64,000 nucleotides of DNA from Streptosporangium roseum DSM 43021 (GCF_000024865.1 NC_013595.1:3100001-3164000), one strand, 5' to 3'. Shown: positions 1 through 9,367, counted from the first letter of the stretch. The notes: generated by a model not told the origin, from the letters alone. Program-made: numbers and translations.

Positions 1-1
1 C

Positions 2-340
2 CAGCGCGCCGGCCGCCATGCCGTACGGCCCGGCGCCGCCCCCCACGAGGTGGACGCCGCCGCCCGCGAGGTGATCGCGCAGGCGGGGTACGGAGACTAC
101 TTCGGCCACGGCCTCGGTCACGGTGTCGGGCTGGAGATTCACGAGGTGCCGTTCCTGTCTCCGCTGAAGCCAGAGCCCGACCATGAGCACGCTAGACTAG
201 AGGATCGAGTTCCGGTCACCGTTGAGCCTGGAGTTTACCTACCGGGCAGGGGCGGCGTCCGCATCGAGGACACGCTCGTGACGCGTGATGACGGACCGGA
301 ACTTCTCACACGGACGACCAAAGAGCTGCTTGTCCTTTAA
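2..340 (+). CDS. Xaa-Pro aminopeptidase (M24 family), C-terminal fragment
   Basis: This is the C-terminal part of a metallopeptidase of the M24 'pita-bread' fold; its start lies before the window. Three metal-binding elements of the family are visible: the His of GHGLGHGVG, the Glu of TVEPGVY and the Glu of GVRIEDT. Such enzymes use two metal ions to remove an N-terminal residue next to proline and act in the cytosol. The protein ends in KELLVL, 25 bases before efp, and the pepP/pepQ-efp-nusB order is common in Actinobacteria and Firmicutes. The sequence between the catalytic His and the VEPG motif looks more divergent than usual. Whether it is an aminopeptidase or a prolidase cannot be settled without the N-terminal half. 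Confidence 0.9.
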   Translation, partial: QRAGRHAVRPGAAPHEVDAAAREVIAQAGYGDYFGHGLGHGVGLEIHEVPFLSPLKPEPDHEHARLEDRVPVTVEPGVYLPGRGGVRIEDTLVTRDDGPELLTRTTKELLVL

Positions 341-365
341 GAGCGGCCGTACGCAGGAGAAACTA

Positions 366-926
366 GTGGCGACGACGAACGACCTCAAGAACGGCCTGGT
401 GCTCAAGCTCGACGGCGGTGAGCTCTGGACGGTTGTGGAGTTCCAGCACGTCAAGCCCGGCAAGGGTGGTGCGTTCGTCCGCACCAAGCTGAAGAACGTC
501 ATGTCGGGCAAGGTCGTCGACAAGACCTTCAACGCCGGCGTCAAGGTCGAGGTGGCCAACGTCGACAAGCGCGAGATGCAGTTCTCCTACATGGACGGCG
601 ACGACTTCGTCTTCATGGACACCGAGACCTACGACATGCTCCACGTCTCCCGGACCGCGGTCGGCGACGCCGCCAACTACCTGCTGGAGAACATGCTGGC
701 CACGGTAGCGATCAACGAGGGCAACGTGCTCTACATCGACCTGCCCGCGGCGGTCGAGCTGATCATCGCCGAGACCGAGCCCGGCCTCCAGGGCGACCGC
801 TCCACCGGCGGCACCAAGCCCGCCAAGCTGGAGACCGGCGCCGAGATCAAGGTGCCGCTGTTCATCACGACCGGCGAGAAGGTCAAGGTCGACACCCGCA
901 CCGGCGATTACCTCGGCCGGGCCTGA
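366..926 (+). CDS. efp: Translation elongation factor P
   Basis: EF-P binds between the P and E sites of the ribosome and relieves stalling at polyproline stretches. The 186-residue product begins at a GTG preceded by GGAGA. The N-terminal KOW-like domain carries the loop VKPGKGGAF, whose Lys33 is the residue that reaches the peptidyl-transferase centre. The two OB-fold domains follow, with the usual C-terminal segment TGEKVKVDTRTGDYLGRA. An upstream ATG at 285 would add 27 residues unlike the family, so the GTG is preferred. Its stop codon overlaps the nusB start by one base (TGATG), so the two genes are probably cotranslated. The proline-rich proteins in this window (FtsZ linker, the protein at 29-31 kb) are plausible beneficiaries. 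Confidence 0.97.
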   Translation: MATTNDLKNGLVLKLDGGELWTVVEFQHVKPGKGGAFVRTKLKNVMSGKVVDKTFNAGVKVEVANVDKREMQFSYMDGDDFVFMDTETYDMLHVSRTAVGDAANYLLENMLATVAINEGNVLYIDLPAAVELIIAETEPGLQGDRSTGGTKPAKLETGAEIKVPLFITTGEKVKVDTRTGDYLGRA

Positions 927-1336
927 TGTCGGCACGGGGTAAGGCGCGCAGGCGCGCGCTGGACATCCTGTTCGAGGCGGAGGCGCGCAGCCAGGACCCG
1001 CTCAGCGTTCTCGCCGAGCGCCTGGAGCGGGCGGAGCCGCCCGTCAACGAGTACACCGCGACGATCGTCGAGGGCGTTTGCCGCCACCGGGCGCGCATCG
1101 ACGAACTGATCACCACCTACGCCGAGGGGTGGACGCTCGACCGCATGCCCGCGGTCGACCGCAACCTGCTGCGCGGCGGCACCTACGAGCTGCTGTGGAT
1201 GCCCGACGTCCCCGAGGGCGTCGTCATCAGCGAGTGGGTCAGCCTGGCCTCCGAACTGTCGACCGACGAGTCGCCGCAGTTCGTCAACGGCCTGATGGCC
1301 CGCTTCAAGCAGCTCAAGCCGTCCCTGACGCTGTAG
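926..1336 (+). CDS. nusB: Transcription antitermination factor NusB
   Basis: NusB with NusE (S10) binds boxA RNA and supports processive transcription of rRNA operons. The 136-residue all-alpha protein shows the family start SARGKARRRALDILFEAEARSQ and the second conserved block TLDRMPAVDRNLLRGGTYEL, and its length is normal. Its ATG overlaps the efp stop by one base. A GC-rich hairpin follows the stop, so efp-nusB looks like a complete transcription unit. Confidence 0.97.
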   Translation: MSARGKARRRALDILFEAEARSQDPLSVLAERLERAEPPVNEYTATIVEGVCRHRARIDELITTYAEGWTLDRMPAVDRNLLRGGTYELLWMPDVPEGVVISEWVSLASELSTDESPQFVNGLMARFKQLKPSLTL

Positions 1337-1344
1337 CGCGTCTC

Positions 1345-1372
1345 GCGGGGGACCGGGTCTCCGGTCTCCCGC
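1345..1372 (+). terminator. Terminator-like hairpin after nusB
   Basis: Arms GCGGGGGACCGG and CCGGTCTCCCGC pair over 12 bp with one G-T position and a 4-base loop, 8 bases after the nusB stop. There is no U-tract, as is usual for actinobacterial terminators. Termination is inferred from position and stability. Confidence 0.6.
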
Positions 1373-1535
1373 GGCCTGGGCCTGCCCGGCGTCGCGCCCC
1401 CTTTCCGTCTCCCTCCCCCCGCCCTCCCCGGCGCGTCCGTGCCCGGCCGCGTCCGGGTACGGATCACCCCCGGCCCGGCCCGGGGGCCGTCCGGCGTAGG
1501 CTGGGCTCGTCACCGAAGTAGGAGGCGATCCGAAG

Positions 1536-2294
1536 TTGCATGCCGTAGGCATCTCGAGGCAGTCAGGCACCCCGGCGGTCCGCACCGCCGTCGTCTGGGA
1601 CGTCCTGCGGGCCGTGCTGGCCGACAGGGTCTCCGCGACCGGCCGGGCCCGCCTCGACATCGTCGACGCCGGGGGCGGCACGGGCGGCTTCGCCGTACCG
1701 CTGGCCGAGCTCGGGCATGCCGTCACGGTCGTCGACCCCAGCCCCGACTCGCTGGCCGCGCTCGAACGCCGTGCCGCGGAGGCGGGGGTGGGCGTGCGGG
1801 CGCTGCAGGGCGACGCCGCCGACCTGGGCGAGCTGCTCCCCACCGACGGCGCCGACCTGGTGCTCTGCCACAGCGTGCTGGAGTACGTGGAGGACCCGGT
1901 CAGCGCGCTGACGGCCATGGCCGGTCTGCTGCGCGAGGGCGGCGCGATCAGCGTTCTGGCCGCCAACCCGCTCGCCGCCGCGCTGCACCGCTCGGTCGCC
2001 GGCCGCTTCGACGAGGCCCGCCAGGTTCTGGAGGACCCCGAGGGCCGCTGGGGCGATCGCGACCCCACGCCGCGGCGCTTCACCCGGGAGGCCCTGTCGC
2101 AGCTCCTCGCCGCCACCGGCTTCGTCCCCGGCGAGGTCCACGGCGTGCGCGTCTTCGCCGACCTGGTGCCCAGCCGGCTGCTCGACGGCGAGCCGGGCGC
2201 CGCGCGTGCCCTGGTCGCCCTGGAGCAGGCGGCGGCCGCCCACCCGGTGCTCCGGGACATCGCCACCCAGTTGCACGTCCTCGGCCGCCGGTGA
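1536..2294 (+). CDS. Class I SAM-dependent methyltransferase
   Basis: The 252-residue product has a Rossmann-type SAM-binding domain. Motif I is VDAGGGTGGF (about residues 46-55), followed by the acidic end of strand beta-2 in VTVVDPSPDS and by the motif ADLVLCHSVLEYVEDP. These features define a class I methyltransferase but give no substrate. I chose the TTG at 1536 because AGGAGG lies at ideal spacing before it and because the next in-frame starts would remove part of the N-terminal helix. It is followed 37 bases later by dinB on the same strand. Small-molecule and tRNA methyltransferases both look like this, so no role is claimed. Confidence 0.85.
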   Translation: MHAVGISRQSGTPAVRTAVVWDVLRAVLADRVSATGRARLDIVDAGGGTGGFAVPLAELGHAVTVVDPSPDSLAALERRAAEAGVGVRALQGDAADLGELLPTDGADLVLCHSVLEYVEDPVSALTAMAGLLREGGAISVLAANPLAAALHRSVAGRFDEARQVLEDPEGRWGDRDPTPRRFTREALSQLLAATGFVPGEVHGVRVFADLVPSRLLDGEPGAARALVALEQAAAAHPVLRDIATQLHVLGRR

Positions 2295-2331
2295 GGCTTG
2301 CGTCGAACATGCGTTCCCATAGGATGGCCTC

Positions 2332-3570
2332 GTGTCGAGGAAACAGCAGATGCCGCGCCCGGGGTCGGACCTGGGCGCCGACGACACCGGCTGCCCGATC
2401 CTGCACGTCGACATGGACGCCTTCTACGCCAGCGTCGAGCTGCGCGAGCGTCCGGAGCTCAGGGGCACGCCCGTCGTCATCGGCGCGCCCGGCGCGCGTG
2501 GCGTGGTGCTCAGCGCCACCTACGAGGCCAGGAGATTCGGGGTGCACTCGGCCATGCCCATGACGCGGGCCCGCCGCCTCTGCCCCCAGGCCGTGATCAT
2601 CCCGCCGAGCCGCGGAAAGTACGCCGAGGTCTCCCGGGGAGTAATGGAGATCTTCCACACGTTCACCCCCGAGGTGGAGCCGATCGCCTCCGACGAGGCG
2701 TTCCTCGACGTCGGTGGGGCGCGCAAGCGCCTCGGACCGCCGGCCGCGATCGCCGCGATGATCCGCGAGCAGGTCGTGCGCAAGCACGGGATCACCTGCT
2801 CGGTCGGGGTGGCAAACAGTAAATTCGTGGCCAAACTCGCCTCGCAGCACTGCAAGCCTGACGGCCTCCTGGTCGTCCCGGCTGGCAGGGTGGTGGATTT
2901 CCTCCACCCGCTCCCGGTAGGGGCTCTGTGGGGCGTAGGGGAGCGTACGGAGCAGTCCCTGGTGCGGTTGGGCATCAGGACCGTCGGAGATCTCGCCGGG
3001 GTCCCGGTCGCCACCCTGCAGCGCCAGCTCGGCCAGGCCGCCGGCGCCCATCTGGCCGCGCTCGCCTGGGGCCGCGACGAGCGCCCGGTCACCCCGCACG
3101 CGCCCGACAAGAGCATCGGGGCCGAAGAGACATTCGCCACAGACATCGGCGATCCGGTGAAGATCCGCGTAGAGCTGCTCCGCCTCTCCGAGCGGGTCGC
3201 CGCCAGGCTCAGGGAGGGCGGCCACGTCGGCCGCACGGTCAGTGTCAAGCTCCGCCGTGCCGACTTCAGTACGATCTCCCGCTCCCGGACCCTCAGGGAG
3301 CCCACCGACGTCGCCCAGACCCTCTACGCGACCGCCTGCGACCTCTACGCCGCCGCGGGCCTGGACAGAGACCGGCTCCGCCTGGTCGGGGTGCGGGTGG
3401 AGAACCTCAGCCCGGCCGGGGAGGCGACCAGGCAGCTCGGCCTCGGAGAGCGCGAGACGGGCTGGCGGGAAGCCGAACAGGCGATGGACAGGGCGGCCCG
3501 GAGATTCGGCCGCGATGTGGTGCTCCCGGCGTCGCTTGTCCGTCCGCCGTTTGATGGAATGGCTCCATGA
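2332..3570 (+). CDS. dinB: DNA polymerase IV (Y family)
   Basis: This is an error-prone translesion polymerase that extends past damaged template bases. The palm contains the catalytic motifs DMDAFYASVE (Asp27) and SDEAFLDV (Asp121, Glu122), and the helix-hairpin-helix region LWGVGERTEQSLVRLGIRTVGDLA follows. The little-finger domain ends near residue 360. At 412 residues it is a normal length. The GTG at 2332 gives a short extension before the first motif. No clear C-terminal beta-clamp motif is seen. No SOS box is obvious in the 37-base gap to the methyltransferase gene, so the two genes may share a transcript. Confidence 0.95.
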   Translation: MSRKQQMPRPGSDLGADDTGCPILHVDMDAFYASVELRERPELRGTPVVIGAPGARGVVLSATYEARRFGVHSAMPMTRARRLCPQAVIIPPSRGKYAEVSRGVMEIFHTFTPEVEPIASDEAFLDVGGARKRLGPPAAIAAMIREQVVRKHGITCSVGVANSKFVAKLASQHCKPDGLLVVPAGRVVDFLHPLPVGALWGVGERTEQSLVRLGIRTVGDLAGVPVATLQRQLGQAAGAHLAALAWGRDERPVTPHAPDKSIGAEETFATDIGDPVKIRVELLRLSERVAARLREGGHVGRTVSVKLRRADFSTISRSRTLREPTDVAQTLYATACDLYAAAGLDRDRLRLVGVRVENLSPAGEATRQLGLGERETGWREAEQAMDRAARRFGRDVVLPASLVRPPFDGMAP

Positions 3571-3717
3571 CGTCGCCTCCGGTTTGGACTACGTTGGACG
3601 TTTTCTTTCGTCTACGTCTACAGCCTCGTATTCTGGGGATAACCGACCGCGAGGTTCGGACACCCCGTGTCGTCCGTCACCGTCTTCCCCGTCCTGGGGC
3701 TGTCCTTGGGAGGCGCC

Positions 3718-4116
3718 GTGCCGCTCTCTGATCACGAGCAGCGCTTGCTCGACCAGATCGAGCAGGCCCTCTACGCTGAGGACCCGAAGTGGGCCAATAC
3801 CGTAAGGATCAGTGATCCACGCAGCCACTACAAGCGTCGCCTGGTGAAGGCCTCCATCGGCTTCATCCTGGGCATCGTCCTGTTGATGGTCGGCGTCGTG
3901 ATCAACAACATCCCGCTCGGCGTCGGCGGTTTCGTGGTCATGCTCGCCGCGTGTTTGTGGGGTCTGTCAAGCTGGAAGCGGATGAACGGGTTCGGCGAGG
4001 CCAGCGCGGCCGCGCGGCCCGGGCAGCCAGGCAAGGCCGGGCGCCGTGGCGGCTCCCGGCAGAGCTTCATGGAACGGATGGAAGAGCGCTGGCGCCGTCG
4101 TCACGACGAGCACTAG
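3718..4116 (+). CDS. DUF3040 small membrane protein
   Basis: The 132-residue product starts PLSDHEQRLLDQIEQALYAEDPKW, the hallmark of DUF3040, a family restricted to Actinobacteria. Two adjacent membrane helices follow (about residues 46-64 and 66-84), then a basic Arg/Gly-rich tail ending RWRRRHDEH. The GTG at 3718 is preferred over an upstream GTG at 3667 because GGGAGG lies 5 bases before it and the family begins at this residue. Function is unknown. DUF3040 genes often sit beside dcw clusters and dinB in actinomycetes, as here. Confidence 0.85.
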   Translation: MPLSDHEQRLLDQIEQALYAEDPKWANTVRISDPRSHYKRRLVKASIGFILGIVLLMVGVVINNIPLGVGGFVVMLAACLWGLSSWKRMNGFGEASAAARPGQPGKAGRRGGSRQSFMERMEERWRRRHDEH

Positions 4117-4132
4117 GGCTCTGCCCGCGGAC

Positions 4133-4171
4133 CCCGCCGCGGTGAGGCGCCCTCGGGGCGACCGCGGCGGG
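4133..4171 (+). terminator. Strong hairpin after the DUF3040 gene
   Basis: A perfect 11-bp stem (CCCGCCGCGGT with ACCGCGGCGGG) encloses a second stem (CGCCC with GGGCG). It starts 17 bases after the stop codon and is taken as the transcription terminator of the plus-strand unit. Confidence 0.65.
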
Positions 4172-4313
4172 TGAAAGGTCCGGACGTACGGGTCCCCGCG
4201 GGCCGGGCGCCGGATCACCGGTCCTCGCATGCCCGCGCTCCAGAGGGCCGGGCTCCGTGGCCACGGCCACTCATCGCCCCGGACGCCGCCGGGCCGCTCT
4301 CTCCGACGGCTAC

Positions 4314-4340
4314 GGGCCGCCCCCCTGAGGGGGGCGGCCC
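4314..4340. terminator. Bidirectional terminator between convergent genes
   Basis: Perfect 12-bp inverted repeat, GGGCCGCCCCCC and GGGGGGCGGCCC, with a TGA loop. It lies 40 bases past the end of the minus-strand transglutaminase gene and downstream of the DUF3040 gene, so it can serve both directions. Confidence 0.7.
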
Positions 4341-4379
4341 ACGTGGACCGTCAGGCCCGTCTTCCTGCGCGTCCGGTGC

Positions 4380-6818
4380 TCAGGCGTCCCTCCGGGCAGG
4401 CCGGCGGAGCCTGAGGTTCTCCAGCCGGTCGAAGCCGTCCAGCATCCGCGTCCCCAGGCGTCGCGCCCGCAGGAGCGTCGAAGGCGGCAGCAGCGTCGCG
4501 CGGATCCGCCTGCCCCGCGTCACGGTGGCCGCCAGCGCCCGCCGTACCCGGCGGAGATCCCCGGGCAGCGAGCCGAGGTCTCCGGGGGTCCGGGCGAAGA
4601 GCATCCGCTCCACCGCCGTGGCGATCCTGGCCATCGAGGCCGAGGTCTCCGCGTCGAACTCGTACTGCTCGGTGAGCCGCCGGGCCAGCGCCCGGGGGCT
4701 CTCGCTCGGCTGCCGGGACATGCCGTAGTCGTACAGCGCGTCGTCGAGCTCCGCCCAGGCCGCGACCACCGCGGCCTCCCGCCGGTCTGTCCTGACCACC
4801 ACGATCCCGGTGGGCTCCGCGGTGACCGCCTCCTCGTGCGGGGGCGGGTCCTCCGTCGCGCGGGAGTAGGAGCGCCGCCGGCGGGCGCGCAGCTCCCAGC
4901 GGAGCAGCCCGGGGATCAGCGCGATCAGCAGCACGACCACGGCCCCGAGGCCGACCTGCAGCGCGACCGGCACGCCCTCGTCCACCGCGACCGGCACCCC
5001 GCCGAAGTCGCGGTCGGGCATCAGGTCGCGGCGGTTGCCGGCCGACTGGTTGGGGAGGTCCGCGTCGGTGGAGTTCGAGGTCGGGGTCGCCGCCGGCTCG
5101 CCGCCGCCGGTCGTCACGATCTCCGGCCGGGTGTAGAGCGGCACCGTCGCGCTGCCCTGCCCCGCGCCGCCGGTCGGGGTGGGCTCGAAGCGGAGCCATC
5201 CCGTGCCCTCGAAGTAGAGCTCGGGCCAGGCGTGCGAGTCGTGCGTGCGCACCTGCCACTCGCCGGAGGCGTTGCTGCCGCCGGTGTAGCCGATGGCGAC
5301 GCGGGCGGGGATGCCCAGGATCCGCGCCAGCACCGCCATCGAGGCGGCGAACTGCTCGCAGTACCCGGTCCGGGCGCGGAGCAGGAACTCCGTCAGCGCG
5401 GGCCCGTTGTGCCCCTGGGTGGCCAGGCTGTAGGTGAACCCGCCGTCCTTGGTGAAGAACTCCTGGAGCTGGATCGCCTGCTCGTAGCGGCTGGCGTCCC
5501 GCTCCGTCACCTGCCTGGCCAGATCCCTGATCTCCGGGGGCAGGTTCTCCGGCAGCTGCAGGTAGCGCTCGTTGATCTCGGGGGGAGCCGGCGGCGCCGC
5601 CTTGAGCGTCTCCGCCGTGGGCTGGGGCTCGTTGGTGACGACCTCGTAGGACAGCCCTCCGGCGGTGTCCAGAGTGGAGAACACCATGAGCGTGTCCCGG
5701 TCTGGCCGCCAGTCTCCCTCGATGCGGACCCGGCCGGCGGGGTAGGGCAGCGGCAGGAACTTCAGCGGCTCCCTGAACTGGTCGCTCACCTTGATCTTGA
5801 GGGTCGCCTGCGTGACGGGCATGCTCGGACTCTGGCCGGGGGCCGGCGGCATCGGTCCCTCGGAGATCCGGTCCTCGGGATGCCCCTGCGGCCCCTTCAT
5901 CGTCCACTGCTCGCCGTCGAAGATGTCCAGCGCGTACAGCCGCAGGTAGCGCGGGAAGCTGTCGCTGCCGGTGTAGGTCAGGACGGTGGAGTTGTTCGGC
6001 AGCGAGAGCTGGCCCCGCAGGTTGACTATCGGGTTCGGGATGCTGATCGAGTTGCCGCCCCTGCCCTTGCCGTTGCCCACGCCGAAACCGAACAGCGGGT
6101 TCGGCTCCAGGGTGGGCAGCAGCGCGGGCAGCAGGATGGCCAGCGCGATCGCGGCGAATCCGATGCGCTTGCCCGACAGCCGCAGGGTCCCGGCGTCGGA
6201 GGCGGGCTTCGGGGCCACGAAGGACGGGGCCCGGCGCACCAGCACCGCCCTGCCCCAGTGGGTGATCCGCTCCCGCCCGTCGGCGGCCAGCAGCCCCAGG
6301 TAGCCCAGGGCGGCGATGATGAACATCGGCCACATGATCGGCTCGGAGGCCACCGCGGCCGGAACGGTGAACAGCGCCAGCAGCGGCAGCCCGGTGAGCG
6401 CGGCCCGGCGCAGCCGGGAGGCCAGCAGGTCGACGAGGATCGCGATCAGGCCGACGCCGCCACAGGTCAGCAGGGTGATGCCGGTCCCGGACGGGACGGG
6501 GGCGGCGAACCGCTGGATGTCGGCGAAGCCGGTGCCCAGCAGCTTCGCCAGCCCGATGACCGACTCCTTGGTGGGCAGGAGGCCGATCCACGCCTTGTCG
6601 CCGGTGAACACCGCCGTCAGGTAGATCCACACCGCGACGAGCTGGGCCGGCGGCACCAGCCAGTTCGGCAGGGTGTAGCGGCTGCCCAGCATGCCGATCC
6701 CGGTGACGACCAGGATGGCCCCCAGGCATGTCCAGAACCAGGCACCGCCCTGGAACAGGGGATAGAGCGCGATCGCGACCGCTCCCGTGGCCGCTCCCGA
6801 CGCCAGGGGAAGTCTCAT
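4380..6818 (-). CDS. Transglutaminase-like membrane protein (DUF3488/DUF4129, TgpA type)
   Basis: This 812-residue protein has an N-terminal bundle of about six membrane helices (DUF3488), a long extracytoplasmic region and one more helix near residue 620 (VALQVGLGAVVVLLIALIPG), followed by a cytoplasmic DUF4129 tail. The transglutaminase core shows the Cys of RTGYCEQFAASMAVLARILG, the His of DSHAWPELYF and the acidic residue of RFEPTP. The family resembles the thiol-protease-fold domain of TgpA, a Pseudomonas membrane protein; the actinobacterial substrate is unknown. Its ATG overlaps the stop of the DUF58 gene (ATGA), so the moxR-DUF58-transglutaminase trio is translationally coupled, the usual arrangement. 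Confidence 0.92.
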   Translation of the reverse strand: MRLPLASGAATGAVAIALYPLFQGGAWFWTCLGAILVVTGIGMLGSRYTLPNWLVPPAQLVAVWIYLTAVFTGDKAWIGLLPTKESVIGLAKLLGTGFADIQRFAAPVPSGTGITLLTCGGVGLIAILVDLLASRLRRAALTGLPLLALFTVPAAVASEPIMWPMFIIAALGYLGLLAADGRERITHWGRAVLVRRAPSFVAPKPASDAGTLRLSGKRIGFAAIALAILLPALLPTLEPNPLFGFGVGNGKGRGGNSISIPNPIVNLRGQLSLPNNSTVLTYTGSDSFPRYLRLYALDIFDGEQWTMKGPQGHPEDRISEGPMPPAPGQSPSMPVTQATLKIKVSDQFREPLKFLPLPYPAGRVRIEGDWRPDRDTLMVFSTLDTAGGLSYEVVTNEPQPTAETLKAAPPAPPEINERYLQLPENLPPEIRDLARQVTERDASRYEQAIQLQEFFTKDGGFTYSLATQGHNGPALTEFLLRARTGYCEQFAASMAVLARILGIPARVAIGYTGGSNASGEWQVRTHDSHAWPELYFEGTGWLRFEPTPTGGAGQGSATVPLYTRPEIVTTGGGEPAATPTSNSTDADLPNQSAGNRRDLMPDRDFGGVPVAVDEGVPVALQVGLGAVVVLLIALIPGLLRWELRARRRRSYSRATEDPPPHEEAVTAEPTGIVVVRTDRREAAVVAAWAELDDALYDYGMSRQPSESPRALARRLTEQYEFDAETSASMARIATAVERMLFARTPGDLGSLPGDLRRVRRALAATVTRGRRIRATLLPPSTLLRARRLGTRMLDGFDRLENLRLRRPARRDA

Positions 6819-8071
6819 GAGCCGTCCCTACTGAATGCGAATCGCCCGCGTTGCGCGGCGTCCGGCCACACGCTCGCGATCGAGGCGCCCGCGGGCAGCC
6901 GCACGATGCGCCAGCCCGTCCCGGCGAGAATCGCCCGCGCGGCCTGGTAGTCCTCGTTCTCGCCGAGCTCGGGCCGCTCCCAGCCCGCCACGTCCAGCAT
7001 CACGGCCACGCCGGTCACGTTGCCGTGCCTCAGCCGGGCCAGCGACTGCGCCTGCTCCACGTCGATGCCGCCGAGCACCGCCACGATCAGGCCGTCGCCG
7101 CCGCCCTGGCGCAGCGCGCCTATGCCGTACTCCAGCGAGCGCGACGAGCTTGTCCGCGCCACGGCGAGGGTGTCCAGCAGCGACCAGCTCAGCCCGGTGT
7201 CGGTGAGGTGCTCGGCGCCCTGGTCGGTGACCAGGCGCAGGCCGAGTCCCTCGCGGGCCAGGTGCACGCCGATGGAGGCCGCGGCCGAGACCGCCACCTC
7301 GAACGACGAGCGGGGCCCCTCACCCCGGTGCGCGTACCGGCGGGTGTCCAGCAGCAGCGCGCCCCGGCTCTGCCACTGCTGCTCCTCGCGCCGCACCATC
7401 AGCTCGCCGTACCTGGCGGTCGAGCGCCAGTGCACCCGCCGCAGGTCGTCGCCCTGCCTGTACTCGCGCGGGGCGATGTCGTCGTCGCCGGCGGCCGCGA
7501 CGCTCCTGGTACGGCTGTCGCCCCCGCCCGTCCACTCGCCGGACAGGCGGACGTGCGGCAGCGCCACGACCTGCGGCGTCACCACGAGCGTGTCGCTGAT
7601 GCTGAACGACCTGGTCAGCTCGACCAGGCCGAACGGGTCGCTGATCCGGACGGTGAGCGGGCCGATGCCGAAGCGGCCGCGCAGGTCGGACCGGACCCGG
7701 TAGTCGATCTCCCGGACGCCGTGTGACTCCACCCGGTCCAGGACGAACCTGGGCCGTGCCCCCAGCGCGTAGGGGACGGTGTCCTCGATCATCAGCAGGC
7801 CGGTCGGTAGCCGGGTGACGTTCTCCAGCCGCAGCGTCACGGTGGCCTCGCTGCCCACCTCGGCCCTGGGCGGGTCCAGGCGGCGCGCGCAGCTCAGCCG
7901 GTAGCGGGTGCGGGCCACCACCATCGCCGCCAGCAGCGGCAGGGAGACGATCAGCACCCCGATCCTGAGCAGGTCGTGCTCCCCGAGGATGAAGGCGCAC
8001 AGCAGCGCCGCGGCGCCGGATGCGAGGAACGACCGGCCGCGGGCGGTGAGCGCCTTGAGGCCTGACGTCAC
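6815..8071 (-). CDS. DUF58 domain-containing membrane protein
   Basis: The 418-residue product begins at a GTG that overlaps the moxR stop (GTGA). Two membrane helices near residues 12-48 are followed by a beta-rich region and the DUF58 signature YRQGDDLRRVHWRSTARYGELMVRREEQQ. The DUF58 core is related to the von Willebrand A fold and is thought to work with MoxR ATPases to assemble or activate partner complexes. Longer in-frame readings upstream run through moxR and are not used. Role here is inferred from the conserved operon only. Confidence 0.92.
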   Translation of the reverse strand: MTSGLKALTARGRSFLASGAAALLCAFILGEHDLLRIGVLIVSLPLLAAMVVARTRYRLSCARRLDPPRAEVGSEATVTLRLENVTRLPTGLLMIEDTVPYALGARPRFVLDRVESHGVREIDYRVRSDLRGRFGIGPLTVRISDPFGLVELTRSFSISDTLVVTPQVVALPHVRLSGEWTGGGDSRTRSVAAAGDDDIAPREYRQGDDLRRVHWRSTARYGELMVRREEQQWQSRGALLLDTRRYAHRGEGPRSSFEVAVSAAASIGVHLAREGLGLRLVTDQGAEHLTDTGLSWSLLDTLAVARTSSSRSLEYGIGALRQGGGDGLIVAVLGGIDVEQAQSLARLRHGNVTGVAVMLDVAGWERPELGENEDYQAARAILAGTGWRIVRLPAGASIASVWPDAAQRGRFAFSRDGS

Positions 8072-9045
8072 TTGGCCTGTGCCTCGGGCACGGGAACCCG
8101 GCGGACCAGGTCGGCCATCACCTGTTCGGGCATGCGGCGCTGGCCCTGGGCCTCGACGCTGGGCAGCAGCCGATGGGCGAGGACGGGCAGGCACAGATCC
8201 TGCAGGTCGTCGGGGATGACGTAGTCGCGTCCGGCGAGCGCCGCGTGCGCCCGGGCCGCCCGGACCAGCTGCAGGGTCGAGCGCGGGGAGGCGCCGAGCC
8301 GCAGTTCGGGGGTCTGGCGGGTGGCGGTCACCAGGTCGATGGCGTACTTCTTGATCGACTGCGAGACGTAGACCGCGCGCACCGCCTCGATCAGCGCCTG
8401 GACCTCGGCGGTGGTCGCCACCGGTTCGAGCTTGTCCAGCGGGGAGGCGGCGCCGTGCACGTCGAGCATCTCCAGCTCGGCCGTGGGCTCGGGGTAGCCC
8501 ATCGCGATCCGGGCGGTGAAACGGTCGCGCTGGGCCTCGGGGAGGGGATAGGTGCCCTCCATCTCGATGGGGTTCTGGGTGGCGATCACCATGAACGGGG
8601 AGTCCAGCCGGTAGGTCGTGCCGTCGACGGTCACCTGGTGCTCCTCCATGCACTCCAGCAGCGCCGACTGGGTCTTGGGCGAGGCCCGGTTGATCTCGTC
8701 GCCCACCACGATGTTGGCGAACACCGGGCCGGGTTTGAACTCGAACTCCCTGGTCTGCTGGTTGTAGGCGCTCACCCCGGTGATGTCGCTGGGCAGCAGG
8801 TCGGGGGTGAACTGGATCCGGCGGACGGGGCAGTCGATGGATCGTGCCAGCGCCTTGGCGAGCATGGTCTTGCCGACTCCGGGCACATCCTCGATGAGGA
8901 GATGGCCCTCGGCGAGCAGAACGGTCAAGGTCAGGCGGATGACGTCGCCCTTGCCTTCGATCACCGACTCGATCGCCTGGCGGATCCGGTGCGCCGTGAC
9001 GACCAGATCATCGAGCCGAGGTGAGACGTCATGGGTTACTGCCAC
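8068..9045 (-). CDS. MoxR-family AAA+ ATPase
   Basis: This 325-residue AAA+ ATPase has Walker A GVGKTMLA (about residues 56-63), Walker B VVGDEINRA and the sensor region VIATQNPIEMEGTYPLPEAQRDRF. A C-terminal lid helical domain follows with SPRSTLQLVRAARAHAALAGRDYV. MoxR proteins are chaperone-like ATPases acting on VWA or DUF58 partners, here encoded immediately downstream with overlapping stop and start. The GTG start follows GGAGG at suitable spacing. The gene diverges from mraZ across a 495-bp gap. Confidence 0.95.
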   Translation of the reverse strand: MAVTHDVSPRLDDLVVTAHRIRQAIESVIEGKGDVIRLTLTVLLAEGHLLIEDVPGVGKTMLAKALARSIDCPVRRIQFTPDLLPSDITGVSAYNQQTREFEFKPGPVFANIVVGDEINRASPKTQSALLECMEEHQVTVDGTTYRLDSPFMVIATQNPIEMEGTYPLPEAQRDRFTARIAMGYPEPTAELEMLDVHGAASPLDKLEPVATTAEVQALIEAVRAVYVSQSIKKYAIDLVTATRQTPELRLGASPRSTLQLVRAARAHAALAGRDYVIPDDLQDLCLPVLAHRLLPSVEAQGQRRMPEQVMADLVRRVPVPEAQAK

Positions 9046-9367
9046 CAGGCCTCCATGAAGGTGCGGCGGTTTCGCGCCGGGGGGTTCGTGTTTTCGGGAC
9101 CTTTGCGGCCCCTTTTTCCATTGTGAGTACCGACACTACGGCGCCGTGGGTTCCTGGGCGACTTCTATGTGGGCATTAAGGCTGATTCCGGGTGAACAGC
9201 CATAGTGTGCGCGCTGATCATGGCGTTCAGGTGCGGTAGGTGTGCCGATCTCGTGACAAGTCAGCGGAGTGCTCCACTTTCCTCCCGCCGTCGCCGCCGA
9301 TCCGTCGATTCCGGAATCGCCCGGCCATCGGCCCCGTTGTCGACACGCCCGCGACCCGTACGGGACG

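Noticed and set aside
285..365. Upstream ATG for efp
   Set aside because: It overlaps the peptidase gene and adds residues that the EF-P family lacks; the GTG at 366 has a ribosome site.
4836..6950. Plus-strand open frame opposite the transglutaminase gene
   Set aside because: It is an Arg/Gly/Val-rich shadow of a gene with a clear catalytic core.
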